Of a stretch of 64,000 bases of DNA, positions 48,300-61,931 are shown piece after piece. The number at the start of each line of letters is the position of its first letter. Position 1 is the first letter of the stretch. The position numbers and the translations under genes were made by a program. Location: assembly GCA_948567375.1 (NCBI GenBank), contig OX419758.1, forward strand, positions 23,379,001 to 23,443,000. The letters are read 5' to 3'. The notes beneath the pieces are model-generated. The model was not told the origin of the DNA. It saw only the letters and a program-made list of their open reading frames with translations, and did no database searches. The DNA comes from Lunularia cruciata (lineage: Eukaryota; Streptophyta; Marchantiopsida; Lunulariales; Lunulariaceae).

Positions 48300-51200
48300 G
48301 AGGTTGTAGGAGAAATGCTTGATAGAATTCTCACCAAAGTACTTGAGGAAAGTTAGGAGATAGAAAGAGATAGCATTATAAAGGATTACAATTTTTTTAG
48401 AGTTGACATGAATATATTTATATTTATATGAATGATTATTGCAATAGGATGTAAACCCAAGCACTTAGAACTTTGACTGGTGTGTCAATTTGCACTAAGG
48501 AATGAGGGCTTTGTTGTGTTGGTTCAAGGTAGCATTTAGATCCAAAGAGCAAGTATTTAAAGCCAAAATTCAAAGTGTCAAAGTATGTTCAATTTAGTGA
48601 TTAATAAGTCAAAAGGTTTGCTGCTCTTCATCATTTTCTATCATCCTTGTGAAAATGCATGCCTTAAAATTTTATTTGTCACTTGAATCTTTGTAGTAGA
48701 ATTTCTTTGCTCCTTGTGTGTTTGATCCTTGGTGGCAAAAGGCAAGTAGCTAGAAACAATGCCTTGACTGTCTTGAGAGTGATTGTAACATTGAAAATAA
48801 ATGAAAGATAGAATTTCTAAGGAATATGAATGTTCATAATTTTAGGGAGGAGGTTTAGTCGATTGGAGACAAAGCTTCAGTCCTTTAGAGACAAAGATCA
48901 TTTGTTTGGAGCACAATTTTACCTTCAAACAGGTGAGGCAGACCTTAGTACTTGAGGAGTAGAACTTCAAACTAAAAGTTGGAGTTGAAGGAAGACCTTT
49001 AATTGTCAAGCTAGACCTTTGGAGAAAAATTTAACAAAAAGTCTCTTGTTTGAGATAGAGTCGGCAAATTGAAACGTCACTATTTGAGAGTTTATTGGAT
49101 TTATTATGAGTGTGAGTAATTTTATACTTATGATTTTTATGATGCATTGGTGCTCATGACACTACCTTCTTCTAGGAGTCATATCTGCACAAGAAGTGAA
49201 AGATGGAATAGTAAAGGACTGAATTTGTGACACTTACTTAATGTCTCTCCATTTTTAACCATTTCCCTAAGAGAACAAATTGTTTCTTATTATAAAACTA
49301 CAATTTGGTGAGTTCTTGTGTTACTACACATGGATTACCTACACTTTTTGTCATTTTTTGTATGATTGGTCAGTAGAGGTGAGGAAACTTGTAACAAGAA
49401 TCCAAGTGTTTAAATGTAGAGAGGCATTATCACTTGATTGGGGTGTGTGATCCTTGGATTTTTGAAGAAATGAGCCAAAACAAAGAGAGGTTTTGGGAAT
49501 CTGAGCATTGATAATACCAAAAAATAGAAAACCCAATTAGTAAGTCAATTTGACAACTTCTTTGGGATTGTGTATAATCAATAAATCAATCAAAGTGCAA
49601 AGGCTTGTATGTAGTTTGCATAGTCAACAAAGTGACAAGACCTTTGGGATTGAACCGGCCTTTGGGGTAGAAATGACCTTTGGAGTAGAATCAACTTTGG
49701 GGGTGAAATGGCTCTTTGTGGAGAAGAGTCCTGCATGAACTGAACTATCATCTTCAAGAATAGTTTGGAGTAGATCTATTGTGAAAGTGATTTTAATTTC
49801 TCTTTTCTATAGTGTACCATAGTACATAATGCTACACTCTTTTGGTGATTCTTTTCCAAGAGGTTAAATAAGGAACAATAAACAAATTGTGATATTATGA
49901 CATTTTTCTTCAACTCTAGTCATTTCCAACCCGTTTCTTCATGCAAATAGAGTATTCTTACAATTATACTATTAGTATATAAACATTAGTTTGTCATAGG
50001 TCTCAAAATCCTTTGTGATATATTGATATTTTCTCTTCTTCATAGATAGAATTGGTCCCTTGTAATTCTTGGGGTTGACCTCCTTTATTTTGGTTTCCTG
50101 GATATTTATTAGTGGTTGGTGCTTGTTGAGAAGCATCTTGCTTACTTATATTCATGATAACTTCCAATAATATCTATAAGTATGAATTAAGTCTAGTGAT
50201 TTAGGTCCAATTGATTTTGATGTAGACTAGCATCCATAAATTACACTTAACTTCTAGGTTAAGATTTAGATAAATGAATTTTAAATTGTATTTACTGGCA
50301 ATCAAAATAGCTAGAAAAAATTATCATTTTGAAAAAAGCACCATAAGACTTGAAAAAGTGGACGAAATGCTAAAAGATAAATGTAATTATATGGATTAAC
50401 ATCTTAAAATCACTGAAGATAAATCAAAAATTAAAGATTGAATCATATAATCACATTTCTAATATACACTATGATATTAAAATAATGATAAATTTGTATT
50501 GTATTTAGCTGGGTATCTTTTTCATATTTATTAGCAGCATCTAAAAGTGGAATTTCAAAATATTGATAAATTTATGCTCTGCCTACCTAGGTTCATCTTG
50601 ATGCTATGTAGCATCGCGAAAGGGACCAAAAGCTTGATGATATTGATGATTTCTGATATGGATCACATATAAATTTCTAACTACACTTGATATAGCTTGC
50701 ATAATCAACTATGGATTAGTTTATATATATATATAAATATATATCAGCTATATATGTATATTTATTTATATTTAACAGCTATATAGATGTAGACTTGCAT
50801 CTACATGAAAGCACACTACTTTGGACTATCTATACGAGAGCACACTACCAAGGATCCAAAATTTTCTTAATATGGCTTAGTATCCAAAATGTTCACAACA
50901 AAACTTCCATAGTATGAAGAAAGTGCGTAAAGCTAGGATGAAAATGATGATTTTCGATATGAATTGGCATTTGAAAGTTAAACTGAACTAGACTCATCTA
51001 GCTAGCATATTCTTATGCATATATAGACTTGCATCTAAGATTCTAACACTAACCTGATCTAGACAAGTATCGACATGCACAAGCATCTAAACATATTGAG
51101 CAATCTATATAGACTAGCATGTGTACATCTAATACTAGATTGATCTTTTTAGGTCTTGAATAGGTACAAGCATCTAAAATGGCTAGGAATCTATGCATGG

Positions 51201-51640
51201 TGTACTTAGATGCTATTATGACATTGATTTGAAAATAGATAGCCATGCCTACCTAAGTTCTCTCTTGATTTGTTTCTGGGAAAAAAGTAAAAGCATTAAA
51301 AGCTGAGATGTATCATCATAAGGACACTGCGCTAGATTAATAGCTTGCAGTATAGACGTGGACTAGCAATACTAATAGACTACTCGATATTATACATGCA
51401 GCATCTATATAGATATAGATTAGCATCAAAAAAGCTACAAATTTTTATTTTTTTTATCTTGAGACAAATTTAGACATGGTGTGACATTTGAAAGTTAAAA
51501 AAGAGGATTCGTATCTGGATGAAAGACGGAAGGTAGGATGTGGATAATTAATTTCATGGACTGGAATAAAACAACCAACTCACTAGATTGATTGTTCTAT
51601 ATATGTAGATTAATTCCTGAAAATCTTAAGGCAAGATATA
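48300..51640. other. AT-rich stretch without genes
   Basis: No coding frames of note. A TA-rich low-complexity run lies around 50720-50790. Confidence 0.5.
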
Positions 51641-51649
51641 TTACACTAG

Positions 51650-52800
51650 CGAAACAGTCCAGCGTACACCAAACTAGTCTCGTCTAGAGTCACACTATTC
51701 TACCGTCAAGAAGCAAAACCGAAATGTCATACTATTCATCTCCAACCATTCCCACTCATGAATGTGTTAAGGATGCCAATGGAACCTTTTCTCGCTCTGC
51801 TCAAGAATTTGACGTTGGCCGGAACTACCTCTGAAAGCTCAGGTGCAGTGCTACTTACTCTATAGAGCATACTACAAAGTTTCGGTTTCGTTTTTATTTC
51901 TTTAGTATTGTTTTCAAGAATGCAGGTTGTGTACAGTGAAAAAGACTGAAACGGTGCATGTGGTCCGTCCTGCCATTCCTGAGTGTATGCTTTTTCCCTC
52001 ACTTCACGGCTCCAGCTGGATGCCAGTTTTTTAATCTAATGCGGCAGGTTTGTTGTACGAACCCTTCACGCAAAAATTTGCGAGCTAAGTCTATAAGCCC
52101 TAGCCTTTTATCACCGTAGGTGACGCAAGGTGCATGAAGGCAATATGGACGAGGGTTTAAACCCAATAAGGTAACCTGCCAAACTATCTACAAACAGAAC
52201 TCCCCGCCACATTGAAACTAAACTCTTATTCAAATCTAGTGGTTCTCGCCTATAATGCCGGAACGCAAGGAAGTTCCATGTGTAGCAATCACGGTCTAAA
52301 TTCACCGGATCTTTGTGGAACGGTCTCGACGTAGTAACTCTAAATCCTAACAAATCCTAGCAATCCTAGTGTCTAATTCACCGGGAACAGAAGGAGTCTG
52401 CGAAATAAGAAATGTCAGTGTTGTTTGTTGGGGTTTACTAGTCGTGTTCAAATTCGAGGACCAAGAAGAAGCACATGATGCCATATAACATGCGAGCATG
52501 TAAATAAAGAAGCCTATCTTTGGAGAATCTTTTAAGAATGCAACATCACTCGGGGAGCGAGATTACTTTGAATGCATAATGGAGATATGAATTATAAACT
52601 ACTAGGTATCTTATTGGATTTTATTAGGGACGAGGAGTTTAGGGAGTGCATATGTCGACATTGCATGTATACCAATCGTGATAAAGCTAGGGCTTATGAT
52701 TTTATGTGACGTAATTAATTGGTATACAGGGATTATTTCCATGGTAACGTTTGATGTGGTAATCTGTCGCCATAAGAGAGAATTGGTGTACAATGAAGAA
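51650..52800. other. Island of flank-like composition inside the AT-rich block
   Basis: Here CG dinucleotides and GC-rich words (ACGGCTCCAGC, GCGGCAGG, TTCACCGG) reappear, as in the gene islands, after 30 kb of AT-rich sequence. It contains a 32-base match, broken by six inserted bases, to 60184-60215 in the right island. No gene is recognised. Open frames are short. Confidence 0.35.
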
Positions 52801-53195
52801 GTTTATTTCAAGAGCTCTCGGTTATATCATCAGATTATTCCGTTATGTTTTATATCACCGGTTATTTGCCTTGGCTTTTACAATCATGCCAAATTTGAGG
52901 AAATCTGGTGTGATATCCTACATAACTTTGACGAACTTTGCCCTGAGTTTAAACCTCATCAAATCTTTTGGAGATTTGTTTGTATATTGAAACTATTCTA
53001 AAAATAACCTTCAATGTAAGCTTATCTTTATTATTATCATCTATTCAATTTATATGTGTCCTTCTTCAGCTTGAAGGATACCCTACAAATAGAAATTATA
53101 TAGAAAGAATGTCAAAGTAGTATGTTGCAATTCAAGGCACAAGGAAGTGCATACGCAAAATGAGCATGAGGTCCAAAGAAGAAGGGCTAAATCCT

Positions 53196-53226
53196 CTCCT
53201 TAATTTGGGGTCCCCAAATTAAGGAG
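53196..53226. repeat. Near-perfect 31-bp palindrome
   Basis: CTCCTTAATTTGGGG (53196-53210) and its exact reverse complement (53212-53226) are separated by one base. Such a sequence can extrude a cruciform or form a very tight RNA hairpin. Confidence 0.85.
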
Positions 53227-56200
53227 TGAGAAGACAAAGTAATCTACTCTTGAATTGAATTATAAAATAAAATATGAGGTAAAAGAGAATCTAGAAATTC
53301 TTAGGAACTCATAGTGGCACTTGATATCTATGAAGGTACAATGCTTGAGAGCATTGTAAAGTGACAACTATTCTTTTTCTAAATATAAGATAAGCATGGA
53401 AAGAGAGATTGGGAACTCCTATTGTAGCTTCATGTTTATGAAGACCCAATGCCTAGAGTGTTTGAAAGTGACAAAGATTCTTTGTTTAAAATATGAGATG
53501 AGCATGGCAAGAGATATAACCATAGTTCCTCTTCTCTATAGGGAACTTTGTGTTGCTTCTCAAAGGGGACCATCCAATTGATGATGACGATACACAGAAA
53601 TTCTCTAACTGAAAGGTACAAAGCTATCCAAGATAGCCTTGATGTGTATTGGTCCTCCTTCTTTCTTGGTAATGAACATTGGTGTTATTACTTGAAAGAT
53701 AGCTCATGCCAATGATTTTTCTTGTAGGAGGTTCATAACCACCATATCAAACAAGGCATGGTATTTGTCTATGAAAGTGATTATATTTGTTCTCACATCT
53801 TGAGGAGATGGTCCAAGCATATCCAACCACAACTCACTTGTACCTAAGACCATGTAAATTGTAGGATCTATGCCATTGTATCTTGGATATCATCATGACC
53901 TAAAGCACATTGTAAAATTCATATGATATGTATGTGTATGCCATGTGTGTTTAATAATAATCCATCAGCACATTAGTCTAGTAGCTCTAGAATTTTTAGG
54001 TTTGGTTAACCCAAATGTAAGACAAAATGACATAGTAAACTTCTTGGACTTAAAGCAAAGTCCTCAATCAAAGGTGAGACATGGAGCCAAGCTCTAGAGC
54101 TTTTCTCTCCAAAAGTGAGAGTCCTAACTCCATTAAATAAAGGTGCATCAAGGAGGAAACTAGTAAGGATATGAATGTGCATACATTCAATAAAGATCCA
54201 TTTGAATCTTCTTAGAGTTCAATAATACAAAATCCATAAAATCAAGGAGTTCTTTACATGCAAGACCTAGAATTAGATTGTGAGAAAAACAAAGATATGA
54301 CTAGAAATCATAAGTACCTAAATCGATTATTTTAATAGGTCCCAAAAGAAAAGAGTAAACATGGTGTAGATACCTATCTACTAGTAGGGAGTCCACTAGA
54401 ATCATGCTCCTAAATAAGATATTGGTGTAATAGCTTCTCACAATATAAGACCACATCCTCCCATAGTGATGAGAAGAGTTATCTATATCATTCATTTGGT
54501 GGTTGTGTGAGTATCCATGGCCCTAATAAAGTGTAGAAAGTTTGGCATATGATACTATCAAATGTATGTAGATGAGGTAGGAGTACATACATGAGTGGGG
54601 AAGCAAATGCAAAATATAAGGCTCTAGGTACTATAACATATAGGCCACCTATGTATCCCCAATGAAGAGATTAAATGAGCATAGGCTATAGCTTGAACCA
54701 AAGTGTTTTGTGATAACAAGCTACAAAAATCACTCTCCTAAAGGAGAAACTGAATTTTTCTCAAAGCCTTGAAACCTCATATAGGAAATTGGAACCTTGG
54801 TCACAAGTTTGAGGGAGTGAGGACTACTTGTAGATTCAAGACCTTGCATTTTCAAGTCTAAATCCAATAAATAGAGTGTAAAAGCAAACAAGGCTCTAAT
54901 TAAATTCTCCAAAGGGACCAATCTATGAGAATTATTTTAGAGTGATGGAAAGAAACATGATGGTTGCTATGAACTCCCACCAAGTTTTGAAGTGATTTAT
55001 GGTAAATAGAAGGCCACTAGGAGATCATCCTAGCAAGTGTCCTCAATAAATGAAAATTATCTTAAATCCCTTGCAGTATTATGATAGCTATACAACAAAG
55101 GTATTTGTATGCAACAAAAAATCACAAATAGGATCAAGGAGGTGATTTGATCCCTTGTTGAGCAAATATCACAAAAGAAAAACAAAAAAGAAATAATATT
55201 GGAGGCATTTGAGATACCAACTTGCACAACCATCCAATTGGGGTAGATATCCAAGGAAACTTGAATTCCAATAATAACCATCTTGGAGTATCTCTAACCT
55301 CTTGAAGTATCCACAAAAAATTGATGTGGAGACAAGAAAATATAAAAAGGAGTTTTGGAGGTATAAACAAGTAGTGCATGAGACTAAATGTAGCAAACCA
55401 TCCCCAATAGAAAGGAGACAAACATTGGATGTCTCTTTGAAAGAGCAAGAAGACAAGATGTACCAAAAAAACAACTAGCTCCAAGAGGCACTAGACCCAA
55501 GGCAATATTATTAATTGGCAAAAAGCAAAGGAGAAAGGAGAAACAAAAAGTTTGCATGTTTAGCAAGAAATAGTCACATAAATGCTCAAAAGGCACTTCT
55601 AATGGTAAAATTATTGAGAAACACAAGGAATGGAGTAAAGCATGAACAAAGGAGAACTCCAAAAGTTATAGCTCCTCATCTGGATGATAGTTATAAAGGA
55701 AAGAACAAAGATCATAAGTGATAGGTGGACAAAGACTCTATAATGCAAATAAAATATCAATGGAGAGGGTACTAGTCTAGAGGGTGATGATGCTTGAGCT
55801 ACATGTCTATACTTACCTACTTGACCTAACATCAAGAAATAATGAATGCAATAATATCCATCTATACTCTATAATAATATCAATCTGTCTATAATGTAGA
55901 TAAAATATTAATGGAGAATGTCATGCATATATACATTGCTACATAACATACATTATTATCAACATCATACACTATAGAAGCACAACTCACACTTATTCAT
56001 AAATAAACTCTAAAGCACCACAATAATTAGTTCAACTCTTCCACTCAAATCACACTCAACTCATATTTGTACTCAATCCTTGACTCAATAATCTGCCAAG
56101 AATTGAGCATTGATAACAATCAAGCCACATATACTCTAGCTAAAAGACTCCAGGTGATGCTCATTTGCTTTTGTCCATCATATCTAGGAACTCAAAGGTT

Positions 56201-58130
56201 CAACATCAGAAGTGAGCTCTCTAAAACTACACTTCAAAAGTACATCCCTCTGCCCAACCTAGGTCTCCAGCCCTAATAGCACCATTTGTGGCACAGTTGA
56301 TTATGCAAATGGTGCAAGTGACGATGGGTTCTACCATGTGATCAATAGCCCTAATATGAAATCCAACCGCCAACAAGTAGTCCATGAGTAACTATCAAAA
56401 TAACTATGACTGCCAACACTACCACTCCAATGTTCAAGCAAACTAGCTTTGGCACTACAAATTCATGACAAGAAAAGTACTAGTCTAGAGGGTGATAATG
56501 CTTGGGGTACATATCTATACTCACCTAACTAACCAACATCAAGAACTAATGAATATAATAATATCAAGTTTGTAGAAGCTAAATATAACTAAAATGAGGT
56601 ACAACTAGCATACATCTAAGAATTCTAAGATTTTTCTAAAATTACCCAAGAAAATTTTTAGAAGGAAATTTCTTTGCAAGCTTCCTTGGGAGTCTTCTAT
56701 TTAGTTTACCTATAAATACCAAAGCTTGGATTTAATCCAAGCACTTGGAGTTTCAGTCAATAGAGAGTTCTTAGTTTGATATTCAATTCTCCAATTTCTT
56801 CCTTTTGTCTATTACAATGAAAATGATGAAGCTCTGGAGGTAGAGCTTGGGACTATGGGGACTTTGTGATTCTCTTGACTGCTACTTAGGCCCATAAGGC
56901 ATACTCAATCCTCTTGAAAAACCCCATGAATCCTAAAGGCAATCTCTTGGTATTCTACTGCATCTTTATGGGCTGGGAAGAATAGAGTATACTATGGGAA
57001 GAGGGTTAATAAGGTCCAAGTAGAGATATCTCTCCTCTAGTCATCTACCAAGATAACTCAAAGTAGTAAGGAAAGCATGGAGCATACTATGTGACATAAA
57101 GGCATTAAGATCTTAATATACATATGTTGTCTAAGTAAATTAGGTAGAAATGCTTAAATATGGTCAAGAGAATGTAACCATGATTATAAGTCTATTAAGG
57201 CTTGAATAGAGAAAACAAGAGTTCAAAGAGGGTATAGGAAGTAGGAAGAGAAGTGGATTCCGTCCTTATACTACAGCACTGCATGAGTCAATATGCACAA
57301 CACTTATGGCCATATAATTATAGGTATGTAAAACTTAATAAAACTTTTTTATTTGTTTGATAATAGTGGAATAGAACAACCAGATTGCAATTTTATAATC
57401 ATTCGTTTATAATGAACAGTATGTCCTATTATTGTACCTAATTCTTTTTTATTTTGTTTGGAAGTCGATGAAACATCTAGACCTCCCTTAGTATTGTGCT
57501 AAGGCAATCCTTACCCATGGACAATCCAAACAAGACTTTACAGGTCATTGATGAAGCGGTACGTATGAACATGCTAAGAGCACAAGGGGAAAATATGACT
57601 ATATAGTGGTGGTGGGTTGGTAGAGCTAGGGAGAGGGCTTGTAGTATGGAGATCGAGAATAAATTTGATAAAAGATGTAGAATATTCCAGAAAAGAATCA
57701 AACCATGTAAGATCCTTCACTAGCATGGGAAAGTATGTGACATGGGATCAAAGGGACTCCATCGAGATGAATCTGATCAACAGTAGATTTGTGTTGAGAA
57801 ATTCAATGATGGGATTACTTCACTAATAGTATGAAAAGGATATGATGCGACAAATGAGAATTATTACTTATAATAGTTATTTTAGGTCACTATGCCAAAG
57901 AATGAAGGAGAGGCATCATAAGATAATATCTTGCAAATATTTACACAAACTAAACAAAGAAAAATAAATGACAAGAAGTTTGCACATATAGAGCCAAAAC
58001 TACCAACCCAAAAAAGAAAGAGAAGAAAATATAAAGAAAGGCAAAGTAAAAAGAATAAAATAGACAGAGTATGGATAAAAAGACAAGAGAGAAAATGAAC
58101 GAAAGATAGAGAAAGGTCTATCTTCACCAA
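53227..58130. other. End of AT-rich block, no gene
   Basis: Only short AT-driven frames. A repeated phrase, TATAATGCAAATAAAATATCAATGGAGAGGGT (about 55740) versus TATAATGTAGATAAAATATTAATGGAGAATGT split over two words (about 55889), and TAGTCTAGAGGGTGAT near 55770 and 56480, show local duplication. Composition rises again near 58.13 kb. Confidence 0.4.
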
Positions 58131-58257
58131 AGGAGATCACCCCTCCTCCCAAATTGGCTACACATTCAAGTCAAATTTTCACAACTCCTATAGTCACGGT
58201 GATGAAATCAGCAAACTTAGAGCACACTCTTCACTCGACTCCATGAAACATCGGAAC

Positions 58258-58512
58258 TTAAAATGTTGTCACCACATAGATGGAATCTAAAAGTTTGTCT
58301 GCCCTGACCACCAATTCGCCACTTTCGAACCATATCTTGTGTGTAAGTTTCTTATTGCCTTCCACTTGTAAACACCATCCAGTAACATTCACCCTTATCC
58401 GATTTCCTTGGTCCCATGGACATAGTTCAAAACTGTTCAAAACCCATTTTACCTCCTTTGACTCCCCCTTGTACGGCTTGATGGGGTCTTCCCATCCTTC
58501 ATGTGAACACAT
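58258..58512 (-). CDS. Unrecognised 84-codon open frame
   Basis: ATG at 58512, stop at 58258. The translation has balanced composition with several Trp (MCSHEGWEDPIKPYK at the start, then VNVTGWCLQVEG and HKIWFESGELVV), which looks more like real protein than its surroundings. It could be a terminal exon of a larger minus-strand gene. I cannot name a family. Confidence 0.3.
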   Translation of the reverse strand: MCSHEGWEDPIKPYKGESKEVKWVLNSFELCPWDQGNRIRVNVTGWCLQVEGNKKLTHKIWFESGELVVRADKLLDSIYVVTTF

Positions 58513-58707
58513 GTGGTCGCCTTTTTCCTTCTTCTTTCTTGTAAGTATTTCAATGTATTGTAGTGCTATATCTCGAGCTAGTTACATTACGGTCTGAATG
58601 ATCCTCCGAGAGACGAGTCATTCTAAAATTGCTCTCTCTTTGCCTCGGTTTCTCCTACTGCTCGAACTCTGTAATAGTCCTAAAAATGGTGTAGTGTTGT
58701 CGCATCG

Positions 58708-58815
58708 ACAACACAAGCAAACTGAAATTCGAATTCGATTCGTGATACACAATTTGTGATCCACAACACAAGCAAAGGGAAATTAGATTCGATTCTTGAT
58801 ACAACAATGTGTGAG
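58708..58815. repeat. Two-copy imperfect tandem repeat, period about 55 bp
   Basis: ACAACACAAGCAAA occurs at 58708 and 58763. Each copy is followed by GAAATT, a GATTCGATTC- or TTCGATTCG-type word, and TGATACA. Confidence 0.65.
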
Positions 58816-58819
58816 ATTC

Positions 58820-61800
58820 TATTAGTTCGAGTAGGGTCACCACCTACACTTTGTGCAGTACCTTCTGTGTGCTTGATTCGCCCATCCTTTGAGACCGCCG
58901 GGTCCACTCTTTCAAGGATGTGGTTAGTTTGAGCCGAGGAATTCAATTTGTGGCGAGCATGGACGGTCAAGCAAGGTGAAGATTTTCCGCTTGGTGGCAA
59001 AGAAGATATAACAGTTTGAAAATTGAGCATGGAAGAATTCATGTGGAGCAGTGCTCTCTCGGCGGCTGCAATTGCTCCCAAAGGCCTGTGACCCGCAGTA
59101 CCCGTTGCTACAGTTGGCTTTCTGCGACTCTGATTGATTGCAGGTAAAACGGTTAATATCTGAAACGATCAATTCAATTTCACGCATCAAATTTCTCAGC
59201 CTCAGTCCTTAACAGTTTCGCTAAGGCGAAAACCAAGTCTTGATTGAATCTCACAGCAATGCAATCCTGAATGACTGCATGTCCTGGTCTCTTATATACA
59301 GAACACCGTATCTACACTCATCACTATAGAGAGCTGGTCGCGGTTCCAAATGCCTGAATTGTTTGTAACTGTAGCATCTTTGGCCACAAGAAAAGCGTTA
59401 GCACAAGTTATGCGATTCTCAATTGACTTGAATAAATCACAAATATGACTTTCCTGCTCATTACTTTTACTAAAAACTATAATTCTGAATTTAATTTACG
59501 TGTTTATCGTGGTGGCCACATCTCGAGTATCCCTCCTATTCTATCTTTGTGTATCCTTAGAGAGAGAGAAAGAACGGTATCCATAGAAAATGAAAGCAGA
59601 AGCTCCACCATATTAAAAAACATAGTCCTAAAAAGACGAAAGCCGACTAAATCTTTACTGTTTTCATCAAAAGAAGTACAAAGTGACAATCACATATGCT
59701 ATTCGACTGCTATTCAATGTCTACAATGTTGTTAAGAGAATTCTTCGACTGATATTTCAATATCCGTTAAGTTGTTAAGAGAAGCATCCTTTTATAGGCT
59801 TGTGTTTTGCAGAAATGGTTCGAACTTAAACATTTGAGTTTATACTGGATAACATGGATAAACGAGGTTCCAACATGTCAAGAGCAAGTATTGATTCGGT
59901 GGATGAAATCGATTTCCTTTGTAGCATCAACATAGTGGAAATTGATGTCCTACAACAGCGGTGTGTCTAATCATAAGGTGGAAATGCAACGAATATCGTG
60001 CAACAGTTTTCTGCAACATGCACAAGCAATGCCTTGAAGAACGAGAATGCCAAGGAATAAATGAATATTTCGTGGGAATTTCTAAACAAATGTGACGACA
60101 AGAAATGGCACATTTGGAGGAACGGAATCCCACGTAGACACGCGAAAGTTAGCTGAGTACACGAGGAAGAGGCTTGCAAGTTTGGGACGAGGAGTTTAGG
60201 GAGTGTCGACATTGCTGTAACGACATGTCGACAGGATTCATGCGTGTGTGGAGTCCCTTGAGCGACCAGAGCTTGTCCTGGATCGAGTTGGTGGACAGAT
60301 TACACATCATCTTCTTCGTTTCGTGGATGGGCGAGGGAATATGTTGTTGTTCTTCTAGCGTCTCCATTCATCGCTGTGGACCTGGTGTACAAACAGAAGC
60401 CAAAGCTTGTAGGTCTGTCGCCATCCACTTGAGTGGCTCCTTGAATCAGATGATTAAACTATGAGGCTCATCGTGGTAGATACAGGCGGCAGCAATAACT
60501 TTTCAATCACAGCCCGCCGGCGCAAATTGTCCCGTATCGGAGGTCGATTACTTGGAAGCGTATGGATCTGTAGGTTTAACGGTTCTTCGTCACATGATAC
60601 CGGAGCTACAGGAGTGGCATTCACAACTACCGCCAAACCAAATGGCTGAGGAAGTCGAAAATGGAATTGGAGGTTGGAGAAGCCAGAAGACGAGTTGTGA
60701 CAGAAAGCTTCCAATTGAAAGGCTATCAACCGTTCTGGATGATTACGTGAAGAGGGGTTTTGACCATGTATATTGGACATCTGGCCATGACTAAAGTGAG
60801 GCGGGAGTTTCTGGAGTGAGAGAAAGTGGAAGTGGGGTTGGGAATAGGCCAACTATATGTCCGGAGGGAATCGGGTGTTCATGGTCACGGGATATAGAAC
60901 TGGTTGGGCTGGACCCGCAGTACTGTAGGAACTGGCGAGGATGACTAAACTTGACGGGATAGTTGTACTGCAGTAACGGGAGGACGACTAGAACCTGATG
61001 GCCTTCTCTTCCCTCAGAATGAGTGCTGAATGACGGGTGTTGCGACACAAACTCGCTGTACGTGAGTTTTTCATTTGATCGAATAGCTTCTCTGTCTGAG
61101 CTCGATGAAGGACAACGACATCTAGCACGTACGATGCGCACAACCCTAGCCAATAATTGTACCCCGCTCCCACGACATCATCATGACGCCACAATTTGCT
61201 CGACTGGGGTGGAATACTACAAATACTAAGTTGAGGTTGTTGCAGCCACATGTGGTATTAGCATCTGCATTGCAGTTACCGACCCGGACCTCGCTGCAGT
61301 TGCTTAAACCTCCTCAAGCCTCCAGCGTTCGGTCCGGTCCACGGCTCTCTGCACTTCAAGTGCATAACGCATCTTACTCCTGTCTCTATCTGTGCGTGAG
61401 TTCGATATCCGTTGTTTCACTTTCAACTATCGCCGTTACCTGAATGCTCCACCTCTAGAGTGCTCCAAAGCAGGTCATCAATCCGAATTCCCCTACACTA
61501 GCTACTCTACTGAGTACTTAAATTTTTCTTTGAATCGCTTTTCCTGTTTCTGTCTCACACCATGTCTGAGCATGCCTCGGTCTTAGATGTCTTTTTATGG
61601 CCCTCAACCGTGGCATCCCTTACCAACATACACGTTCCTGAGCTCAGGGCTCCAAGCTTCACATGTGATGCCCCCTGGATTACAGGAGCGTAGACTGCTT
61701 ACCTTTGTCTATCTCACCACATTGTTTGGCGAGTAGATTTTCGTATCTTGTTCAAAGGTCACAAATGCGTGTCGTCTGGCGTGCAATGCACTCGTTGCTA

Positions 61801-61931
61801 TCCTCTCAATTGACTATTAACGGTCCGTGAACTTTGGAATTGCGAGCAGGGCACCACCTGGAGGTTTGCACAGCCGCCTGAGGGGAAGTTGTCAGAGCAC
61901 TTTTTCTCCTCAGCATCGAAGGTGTAAAACC
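58820..61931. other. Region between the block and the prolyl oligopeptidase gene
   Basis: Composition is like the left gene island. Apart from the open frame at 60477-60794 I see no supportable gene. The last few hundred bases should contain the promoter and 5' UTR of the prolyl oligopeptidase gene. Confidence 0.4.
60477..60794 (+). CDS. Possible terminal exon, unrecognised protein
   Basis: A frame open from after a TAG near 60476 to TAA at 60792-60794 reads NCPVSEVDYLEAYGS, VGLTVLRHMIPELQEWHSQ and LDDYVKRGFDHVYWTSGHD. Composition is protein-like and an acceptor-like TCAATCACAG lies at about 60503-60512, so this may be the last exon of a plus-strand gene. The opposite strand is also open over much of the same stretch, so the coding strand is not certain. 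No known family. Confidence 0.25.

Noticed and set aside
54600-56300. Several 60-116 codon frames rich in Leu, Phe and Cys on the minus strand (55057-55662)
   Set aside because: They overlap in different frames, lack conserved motifs, and mirror the purine-rich composition of the plus strand; regarded as shadow frames of repeat DNA.
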